A model generated the notes under the pieces. It had not been told where the DNA came from. It did not search any database and saw nothing but the letters and a program-made list of their open reading frames with translations. The translations under genes and the position numbers were made by a program. A stretch of 64,000 nucleotides of DNA from Symbiodinium sp. CCMP2592 (taxonomy: Eukaryota; Sar; Dinophyceae; Suessiales; Symbiodiniaceae). The DNA is taken from assembly GCA_905221615.1 (NCBI GenBank), contig CAJNDT010003868.1, positions 600,001 to 664,000 on the forward strand, in the 5' to 3' direction. Positions 56,990 through 64,000 of the stretch are shown here, piece by piece (positions within the stretch are counted from its first letter, which is position 1; each line of letters begins with the position of its first letter).

Positions 56990-59900
56990 GGTGCGATTCT
57001 CGATGTCCCTCCCGCCCCTCCCTCACGATTTTCAGCTGTCGCCGAACTTCTTGAGCCAGTGTGGCACTGCAGCTGCCAGATATCGCTTAACCGCTGTACT
57101 ATGCACAGCCGCAGCATGGCATCCACTGGCCTCAGATCGGTCCCCGCTTCTTTTTAGTACGATGCTCGTGATGCTCCGTACTGTATATTTGTCTCTCCAC
57201 GTACTTCAGCCAAGAATCTATGGAGCAAAGCCGGCGAACGAAGTCTTCATCACCGAAACAAGACATAAGTCGAGGGTTTATGGGCAGCTTGTGCAAGTCG
57301 GCGAACATATGAAACCAGGTGTGCAGCCTGATTTGCAGAGACGTTTCATTTCCAAGCCAGAAACATATTATGTTGCAATGTGTTTAATGCAGAGCAAGAA
57401 TCTTTGGTCTCAGCTTGTACCGGCGTTTGCCGGCACAAAAAGCATCATATGCCAGGTACACGTAGCCCACCAAAAAACGGCGAACCAGCTTCTTCGCTTT
57501 TGCAACAGCAGACGGTGGGAATACGTAGAGATAAGCATCCATGAGTTTGATCAGCCGAGCCAATGACCGGACGGTCCTTGGATCCAAGCTTAAAGGCATG
57601 GCACTTGCCTTTATCTGAATTCCGAAACTGTGAAGTCATGTCTCAGATTCAGCACTGCAGCTTTCTCCTTATCTGCCCAGGTTTTCGTAGCCACCGGAAC
57701 CAATACTGCCTGGGCTTCTGTAGCTATGCAGAAATTCAGGCCTGTATGTATTATTAAGGCTTAGGGCTCTGGTTTTAGAGTATACAGGGTACAGGCCGGG
57801 GTAAGGGTGGTTACCGGTAGACTATTCGACAAAAAAAAGCGCTTAAAAACAGTTGCTGTCAGCTCCAGGAACAAGCCATAAACATATGACTTTGATGTCT
57901 GCACCCTTAGCATTAAGGAAAGCGTACTTCTCATCTGCATTTAGATTGAAGTCGTCGCAAGCAAGTTCGAGGCCTTGGGCTTTCGCCCATGTAGAGGCAA
58001 GAGTGTGAGCTTTTGTCAAGCCTCCGTTTCCCAGAAAAAGGTCTTGCATGACTGAAGCGGTAAAGTCTGGCCCAAAACCCCTGTAGCACACATGTAATGT
58101 GTCGAAGTGGATCAGCTTGCTGTCGAAGCCATCGAAGTCGCAGAGTGCAGGGATTCCGTGCCCCCTTTGGGCAGTCCAGAGCTCTTGCAAGAAGTCCTCA
58201 GTTGAACTTGTTACGATCAAAAAATGTTTGCCTCTGGCAGACAAGCCTCTGTATTTTTTTCGCGACCACAAAGCTCCCAAGGAGAATCTCCGAAGAAGTT
58301 CAGGTAGTGCCCGGACCCCATAGATAAGAATGTTGCACCATCCATCAAATCTATCGTGGAGGAAAGCCTGGGATGAGTTAAGGTCGCACGGCTTCGCAAT
58401 ATTTGGACCCAGATGCTTTCCTAGATGCTGGCACTGCATGCACATCCTGCACACAGATCTAGCTCGTCACTTCCAAGTATTTAGGAGTGAGGGTTCGGTT
58501 CGGGCTTTAGGCTACATAAGGATTATGTGTAGACCTGCCTACTTCAAATATCATCCCCCCACTTCCTAGTTGGGTACCTGAAGCCTAACAAATAACCTCG
58601 AAAAAGCACATTTACCCCACAGACCCTCAAAGCCGAACGAGAGCATGTCCGGGCCTGTTTCCATTGGCCTCGCCGTTCCCCTTCCAGTGTCGAGGACTGA
58701 GCCAGGGATGAACTAGCATTGAGAAAAACGATGTACCCGTCTGAGGCACAGGCAAATGCAGGATCTGTTGGAACCACTTCTGGTCCCCAGCCAATCCCAT
58801 ATAGCATAGCTTTCTGGAAGATATGCCATCAAGTTTGAATCTCCTGGAGACTCGACATCAATAAGTGGTCTTATGGGCCAGAAAACTTAGCACAGAATAA
58901 CCCGGTCTAGGCACACTTTCTTCAAATCATCTTTGAGGAAGCTCATAAGAACATCCAAGGTCGCGGGGAATTGCGTGCCGATCTTCTTGTTCTTTTGCAT
59001 CGCCCGAGTGAGAACCGTTTGACCAGTAAGGCATGCGAGGCACAGGCGAGTCTTCAAAGTGTCCTAGGTGAGCACGAGCGAATTGCATGACCAAACAAGC
59101 GGACACAACAGCTTCATTGCCAACAAGGCTCACCCGAATGAGTATAAGGAAATGACATATTGATAACAAGCACGTTCTTGGACTTTTGGCCAGGACCCTC
59201 ATCGCCGTGCAGACGAAATGGGAGATCATCAGGCCCTGTCGTGATAAGAACCCTTTTATTTAGAGTTAAGGGCTTAGGGTAATTTCGAGGTTAGGGTACA
59301 AGACCTCCAGTGTAGCCAACGTCGCCGTTCTGCAAAGTGCTGCTCAACCTGAGCTGCTCGTATCTGTCAGAAGCGAAGTAGCTCCTGCAAACTAGCCTAG
59401 TGCACCTGATCCTGACTTACAAACCAAGCAGCAGCTCGCGATCTTGCGGCGTAGAAGAACCAAAGCAGATGGCTTGCAATAACCAAGGCCGCTTCTCCAA
59501 CCACGACATGTAGGAGCTCGGAAGAACGATACCTTAAGTTGGTTAAGGAAGGTTGTGCGGAAAACTACAAGAGCATGAACGTTCGACGATGGAAGTTTGA
59601 ACAAGTCTCTGCATGGTTTCTCAACCACAAGTTTCTTCTTCTTCGACACCAGCAGCGGCAACTTGATTTTCGATACCTTTGGTAATGATCGTGCGAAAAA
59701 CTCGTGGAATCGCTTCTCTGTTCTCCTCCCAGCCAGCTTCTTGGTGATCCAGTGCATGTTGTTGCCGCTTTCGGTTTCAGCGGCTGAACACAAGTCGCTT
59801 ATCCAGTTCACATCAGCATTCTTTTTTTGTAGAGCAGCGACAGCAGTATTCGATAGAGATGCATTCGCCAGACTCTGCAGCCTGTACGGCAGTGCTTCTT

Positions 59901-60258
59901 GCTGGGGCACATAAAGCTTGTCCAGGGTTACAGGAGAGCTCGATGCAGCAGCATTTTTCGCATCCAATCGTCGTTGTAAGTCTCGCCGCCTCGGAGCTGG
60001 ACGTTTCCTGCGATAGGGCGGTGCATTTTAACCTAGCTAGCGGGTTCAGGGTTCAGGATTTAAGGTGTTCCCTATATATATGGGGTGAAAGTTCATTAGT
60101 TTTACGGCTTATGTAATGTGAAGCTTACGGCAGGTCGGAAGGAGTCCTCTTCGGCTCGGGTGCCGGGACGTCGAGGCCTGCGTGGGGAGCTGTGCTTCTA
60201 AGCTTGTAAAAGCCAGAGGAAGACACGGAGAGAAGAGAGTGGAGAGGGGAGAGAGGAG

Positions 60259-60303
<45 letters not shown>

Positions 60304-63300
60304 CAGAGAGAGAGGGAGACCGAGGCAGTGAGAGAGCACCAACGAGTGCAAGGATTCAACAGAACCAAATGAGCTCATGTGCAAGCAAAAACCTGAGATG
60401 ATCTTTCGTCTCCGTCCGACGGAGGAGTCGCAGCGTGCTGCAAACCGGTGGGCAGCAGGCTGAGTCACAAATCTTGCGATCATGATTGTGTTCTAGCTCC
60501 TAGCAGCCCGTGCCTCTTCCCAGTTCACAGCTCACTTGTCCAAAAACCAGCACGAGCTAGCTTGGATAAAGCTGGTGGGCAACAAGCACACATAGACACA
60601 TATATAGGTGCGAGAATGCAGACTATATAGAAGCGGTATGTAGAGCAAGTGCCTCGTAAGCCCAGCTTATCCTTCTAGCATGATCAAAAACCATCAAGTA
60701 GCTGCTAGCTGCTAGTTTGCTGCGGATAGACCAGAGCATTTACAGGTTGGCTCTTAATCATGCCCGGATATTGTGTTAACTGCTGCAGCCAGCATCAAAA
60801 ACCGAGTGCATATGGTGCACGAAGTTCCCGGGAAGCACGACTGTTGGACACAGCATCCGAAGGTTCATCGGTTTGCCAGTGGTACATGTGTGTAGCTCAC
60901 AGTACATCAAGTGCCCATCCCAGAATCAATCACAAAAGCCAGCCATATTGCTAGCTGATAAAGATCCAGCTGCATGTCGGGCCGAGCGAAACCCTGCACT
61001 TCATATGGAAGCTAGCATGTACCGTGACTAGGGATTGCAACGTCTCGGTCCGTGGCACAGCACATGCAGCAGTGGGGCCAACTTCACTCATGCCTTCTTG
61101 TTTGTATGCACCTTGGCCACACCCAAAGCAAACTCCTGCAGTTGCGGATGCGATTGCAGGTAGAACACATTCACACTGCCACGAGTCGTATTTCTTCAAG
61201 CTCCTAACATATGGTTGCTATGTGTCTCTCACTCCCTCGCCATCTCTCTATCTATTTATATCTCTATCTGTCTCTCCTTCTCTCTCTCTCTCTCTCTCTT
61301 AGATTTGTGCGTGTTTTGGGTTCTCGCTTTTTTTTCTCCCTCTCTCTATCTCTCTCGCTCTCTTTCACTCTCACTCTGTCACCTTCTCTTTGTATGTACG
61401 ACACTGGGACAGACTTTGCCATTGAATGATGTGACAGCAGACAGGGTCCTCTTTGCTGGCACACACCAAGAAAGCCCTTGCCACCTCCTGCCAGGGTTTA
61501 AGGTTTAGGCTTTTGGAAGGGGAGAGGGATGGATAGAAAACATGTATATGCGTACACAGCGAAATGGCCTTTAGATGCTCCTGCCATTCGGCCTCGTCAA
61601 CGGTTTCGTCGAGATTCTTTAAGGCCTGCTACACCATCTGATAACACATACTTGTATGTATGGATGAGTGCATATGCAGAACATACAGACATAGCCCAAA
61701 GGCCTTGTACTTCTCCTCGAGCCCAGTTTTGGCCTTTAACAACGAATCCATAACAGCACTGGCATCCTCGAGGTCTTGAAGCTGAAGTTGCAGACGTGCA
61801 ACCAGGCCGACCTGCCGGGGTCGATTCCACAATTGGGGTTCTGAGTACGTGCTGCACTGTTTAAAGTCCCACCTTGGCAAGCACCTCCTTCTCCATATTT
61901 TTTTTCGTTTCGGCTCGGTTGAACCGCGGGAGGGCTTCTTTCAAATCGCTGCTTCTGCATTTTGTCAACTCGAATATTCCGGTTTTCATGGCCGCCGGAG
62001 CTTTCGATTTCGCCTTCCCTTTGGCCTTGGCTGTCGCCTTCGCAGAAGCTTTCGCTTCTCCTGCAAAGCCACCCGACCCGATAACAATCAAGGCATCGTA
62101 AAGTCGTATTAGCCTGCAGCAGCACTCTCCGTAATGGCAGCCGGCGTAGGCGTAGCTGTCGTACACTCATGGCACCTGAGATAGGTATGCAAACAGCTAT
62201 TCTGGAAGGGTCGAGGATGGTTTTATGAATAGGGATATCAGACGGACAGGTTAGGGTTTGGAGTTTTTAATGTAGGGTTTTGTTGCTAGGGTTTGGGCTT
62301 TAGTTTAAGGGTTTTTCGAAGAAAGAGAACCAGAACGAAGCGAAGCCAACGAATTGCCACTAAGTCGCAGTTCTGAGAACAGCTTGTTGGCTTCCGGTCT
62401 GTTGTCGGAGGCAAGTGGTTTGATGCTTGCCTCGATCTCGCGACGTTTTTCGAAGAGCTCAGTCTCGGAAAACTCTGTGAAGATATTGTACAGCAGGTTC
62501 CCCGAACCAGCAGGGAAGTTCGGATCGTCCCGGCAGCCTTAAGTAGACCAACATGCACAACTTTTTGGTTGTGGCTCGATTGGACTGAGATCCTTACGGC
62601 CTTGCTGGACAGCAAAGTCAATGGCATCCTTCGCTTTCTGTTCGTTGGGGGCGTAGTGCGTGAACACCTGTTCTCTCGTCAAAGACTGCTTTGTCTTTTT
62701 TTCTTGCCTGAGCTGAGCACATGAAACGAACGAGGGAGCCCAATGAGCCCAAAAATTCTAAACATTGACTAAGCTGCTCAACCATCATATCCTTCAAAAT
62801 GATCCCCACGGTGACCTTGTTCACGTCCTGTCCACTCGCCATGTACTCCTTGATCATATCCTTCCTCGCATCACCACCCGTCCTCCATGCTTGAAGGATC
62901 TCCAGCGTGCATCGGTGAGGGTTTTTCGTAAGCCGGCGGACCGTCTGGATCGCTGCGGCCGCTTCTTTTCGTGCCACTGTGTTCGCCTCGGATCACTAGA
63001 TGTGTGTTGTTTGGTGGCTGCTCAAAGTTTCGGTTTGATTATTCTCATATATATATACACACATACATGTATACCCCTAGTAATAGTTTATTAATGTATG
63101 ATGTTATATAACTGTCTATATATATATATATACAAATATTTATACTCCTCAGAGAACAACTTAAGGTTTCAGGATTTAGGTTTAGGTACTATAATAGATT
63201 GGTCTAGGCACTTCATCAGCAGCAGTCGGTTCACTCGTCGAAGTCTCGGGAGGAGCAGCTGCTGGGATCGTTGTCGGAGGGGTCGCAGTGCCCTGAGGTG

Positions 63301-64000
63301 GGGGTGGGCCCTGAGGCGGGGGTGGGATCGGCGAAGCAGATGTTGCGGCCGGGGTCGGCGAAGGAGCGGGGTTCGCATTTGTTGCGGCCGGGGCCGGCGA
63401 AGTAGTGGGGTTCGGAGTTGCTGCGGGCGGGGAGTTTGTCGAAGCACTGCTGCCCAAGGCCAAGAGCTTTTGTCGCATGGCCTCATTCTTCCTTTGGATT
63501 TCATCCAACTTCGCCTTCTTCGTAGCATTTGCAACCTCCCTTTTGAGCCTTTCCTCCTCCTCGTGTTCCTGTTTGAGTTGTTTCGAAAGTGGCGATAGAT
63601 CCAAGCTCCGGCTCGGTGCTGCTCGTGTGGGGCTGTGTGCACGTTTGAAGTTGCTCGTGCCGATTGTCGGTGGCGTCTCCCCCGTCAGCTCCTGGATCCG
63701 TTGCCTCATTCTTCGGATTTCATCCTCAACAGCTGCTTGCCGTTTCTTTTCGGTGTCTGCTGCTTCTGCTGCTGCTGCCTCTTGTGCTTTCTTAGCTGCT
63801 TCTGCTGCAAGTGCTTCCTCTCGGCGTTTCTTCTGGGCATCAGCTGCTTCTATCTCTGCGGCTAGTGCTGCTTCGAGCCTTTTCCTCTCGGCTTCTGCTG
63901 CTGCTGCTTCCTGTCTTTTCTTTTCGGCTTCTGCTGCTGCTGCTTCCTGCCTTTTCTTTTCGGCTTCGTCTGCTGCTGCCTGTCTTTTCCTCTCGGCTTC
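56990..64000 (-). CDS. Large multi-exon protein of a dinoflagellate-expanded, transposon-like family (open at right edge)
   Basis: Read on the minus strand, coding blocks appear in a consistent order. They are: an Ala/Glu/Lys coiled coil (64000-63182); EILQAWRTGGDARKDMIKEY (near 62900); EQVFTHYAPNEQKAKDAIDF (near 62630); NLLYNIFTEFSETELFEKRR (near 62470); and a Lys/Ala segment then GIFELTKCRSSDLKEAL (near 61980). Next are DLEDASAVMDSLLKAKTGLE (near 61750), DEAEWQEHLKAISLCT (near 61580), a block at 59967-59560, FRLHGDEGPGQKSKNVLVIN (near 59200) and LIHFDTLHVCYRGFGPDF (near 58090). Last are YLAYDAFCAGKRRYKLRPK-ILALH (near 57400), NPRLMSCFGDEDFVRR (near 57270) and AVHSTAVKRYL (near 57090). I recognise this order from a multi-copy dinoflagellate family of unknown function. 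Exon borders are approximate. A relation to KDZ/Plavaka-type transposases is conceivable but unproven. Confidence 0.5.
57384..57599 (-). CDS. C-terminal exon of the large minus-strand gene
   Basis: This frame reads SLDPRTVRSLARLIKLMDAY and ends GKRRYKLRPKILALH. The R-x-K-P/RPK-x-x-x-LH end recalls the conserved late block of the family. The opposite-strand ORF at 56991-57566 is its shadow. Confidence 0.45.
   Translation of the reverse strand: MPLSLDPRTVRSLARLIKLMDAYLYVFPPSAVAKAKKLVRRFLVGYVYLAYDAFCAGKRRYKLRPKILALH
57843..58454 (-). CDS. Exon of the large minus-strand gene with FDTLH motif
   Basis: It contains FDGFDSKLIHFDTLHVCYRG and later DDFNLNADEKYAFLNAKGAD followed by IKVICLWLV. The D-x-L-H block is the most recognisable signature of this family. 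The true exon probably starts downstream of the first Met, near 58300. Confidence 0.5.
   Translation of the reverse strand: MCRMCMQCQHLGKHLGPNIAKPCDLNSSQAFLHDRFDGWCNILIYGVRALPELLRRFSLGALWSRKKYRGLSARGKHFLIVTSSTEDFLQELWTAQRGHGIPALCDFDGFDSKLIHFDTLHVCYRGFGPDFTASVMQDLFLGNGGLTKAHTLASTWAKAQGLELACDDFNLNADEKYAFLNAKGADIKVICLWLVPGADSNCF
58927..59229 (-). CDS. Exon region of the large minus-strand gene with FRLHGDEG motif
   Basis: The frame LPFRLHGDEGPGQKSKNVLV is open from about 59229 to 59130. A different frame downstream reads HFEDSPVPRMPYWSNGSHSG. A short intron lies between the two. Confidence 0.4.
   Translation of the reverse strand: MISHFVCTAMRVLAKSPRTCLLSICHFLILIRVSLVGNEAVVSACLVMQFARAHLGHFEDSPVPRMPYWSNGSHSGDAKEQEDRHAIPRDLGCSYELPQR
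59560..59980 (-). CDS. Exon of the large minus-strand gene
   Basis: It reads KLYVPQQEALPYRLQSLANA, then ALQKKNADVNWISDLCSAAE and RRTEKRFHEFFARSLPKVSK, an amphipathic, basic block without known domain. Confidence 0.4.
60258..60325. repeat. (GA)n microsatellite within an intron of the minus-strand gene
   Basis: A pure GA run with one gaaag and acagag break. Confidence 0.9.
61268..61400. repeat. (CT)n-rich tract within an intron of the minus-strand gene
   Basis: Polypyrimidine runs ctctctctct with single-base breaks. Short ORFs over it are artefacts. Confidence 0.85.
62290..62977 (-). CDS. Three exons of the large minus-strand gene
   Basis: The blocks are about 62977-62765 (MARKEAAAAIQTVRRLTKNP then MIKEYMASGQDVNKVTVGII), about 62685-62575 (EQVFTHYAPNEQKAKDAIDF) and about 62540-62300 (NLLYNIFTEFSETELFEKRR then ASDNRPEANKLFSELRLSGN). 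Frame changes between the blocks indicate two introns of roughly 60-80 and 40-60 nt. Confidence 0.45.
63182..64000 (-). CDS. 5'-most visible exon: Ala/Glu/Lys coiled coil with proline-rich tail, partial
   Basis: The frame is open from the window edge. About 95 residues of heptad-like AEKKRQEAAAAEA repeats are followed by RRMRQRIQELTGETPPT and a second coiled-coil stretch (KQEHEEEERLKREVANATKK). A Pro/Ala/Thr-rich tail ends at a stop at 63182. The tail may be intron-derived if splicing leaves earlier. The coiled coil likely mediates self-association. The 5' end is beyond the window. Confidence 0.5.
   Translation of the reverse strand, partial: EAERKRQAAADEAEKKRQEAAAAEAEKKRQEAAAAEAERKRLEAALAAEIEAADAQKKRREEALAAEAAKKAQEAAAAEAADTEKKRQAAVEDEIRRMRQRIQELTGETPPTIGTSNFKRAHSPTRAAPSRSLDLSPLSKQLKQEHEEEERLKREVANATKKAKLDEIQRKNEAMRQKLLALGSSASTNSPPAATPNPTTSPAPAATNANPAPSPTPAATSASPIPPPPQGPPPPQGTATPPTTIPAAAPPETSTSEPTAADEVPRPIYYST

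Noticed and set aside
56991-57566. 191-codon plus-strand frame
   Set aside because: The minus strand of the same DNA carries the ordered C-terminal blocks of the large gene (RPK-ILALH, CFGDEDF), so this is the shadow.
1-64000. CRISPR arrays, tRNA or rRNA genes
   Set aside because: No regularly spaced repeat-spacer structure, cloverleaf or rRNA core sequence was recognised by eye. The direct repeats present are telomeric, microsatellite or hairpin types.

Overview
The window looks like nuclear DNA of a dinoflagellate. Genes are cut by short spliceosomal introns that end in AG|G, one with a GC donor. The first 20.7 kb carries genes on one strand only. Telomere-like CCCTAAA/TTTAGGG arrays are scattered through the interior. 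Several gene families (a large minus-strand family, tandem cytosine-5 methyltransferase-like genes, a zinc-finger/hAT-like gene) resemble multi-copy dinoflagellate families as I remember them. The species cannot be named from sequence alone. No rRNA, tRNA, CRISPR array or prokaryotic operon signal was seen.

Layout. (1) 1-20.7 kb: six plus-strand genes. They are a C2H2/hAT-like protein (5' end uncertain), a three-exon protein kinase, a five-exon unknown protein, another unknown protein, a C5 cytosine methyltransferase-like gene and a second gene with a methyltransferase-like C terminus. For the first three genes the exons I propose add up to whole codons, which supports the splice sites. (2) 20.7-39.1 kb: gene-poor DNA full of degenerate CCCTAAA repeats, microsatellites and hairpin (MITE-like) elements in several families, some with three copies. 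(3) 39.1-45.7 kb: an AT-rich island that is a decayed Polinton-like virus (PLV) insertion. It holds remnants of a double-jelly-roll major capsid protein, an A32/FtsK-type packaging ATPase, a peptidase-S74 fibre, a GHSLG lipase, a conserved PLV structural-type protein, zinc-finger proteins and small unknown genes. (4) 45.8-56.6 kb: GC-rich plus-strand genes among further hairpin repeats. They include a candidate for the helical domain of hmU-DNA kinase/alpha-glutamyl-putrescinyl-thymine pyrophosphorylases, an RS-rich protein and an OB-fold (RPA-like) protein. (5) 57.0-64.0 kb: one large minus-strand multi-exon gene of a family I recognise as multi-copy in dinoflagellates, open at the right edge.

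How it fits together. Regions 1 and 5 look like ordinary and transposon-like host genes. Regions 2 and 4 share hairpin families, which ties both flanks of the viral island to one genome and argues against a contaminating contig. The viral genes carry frameshifts, stops and at least one internal deletion (capsid joined to fibre), so the island is a fossil. The combination of DNA-base-modification candidates (C5 methyltransferases, a possible hmU-pathway protein) with a PLV fossil in a genome type known for 5-hydroxymethyluracil is the most interesting theme.
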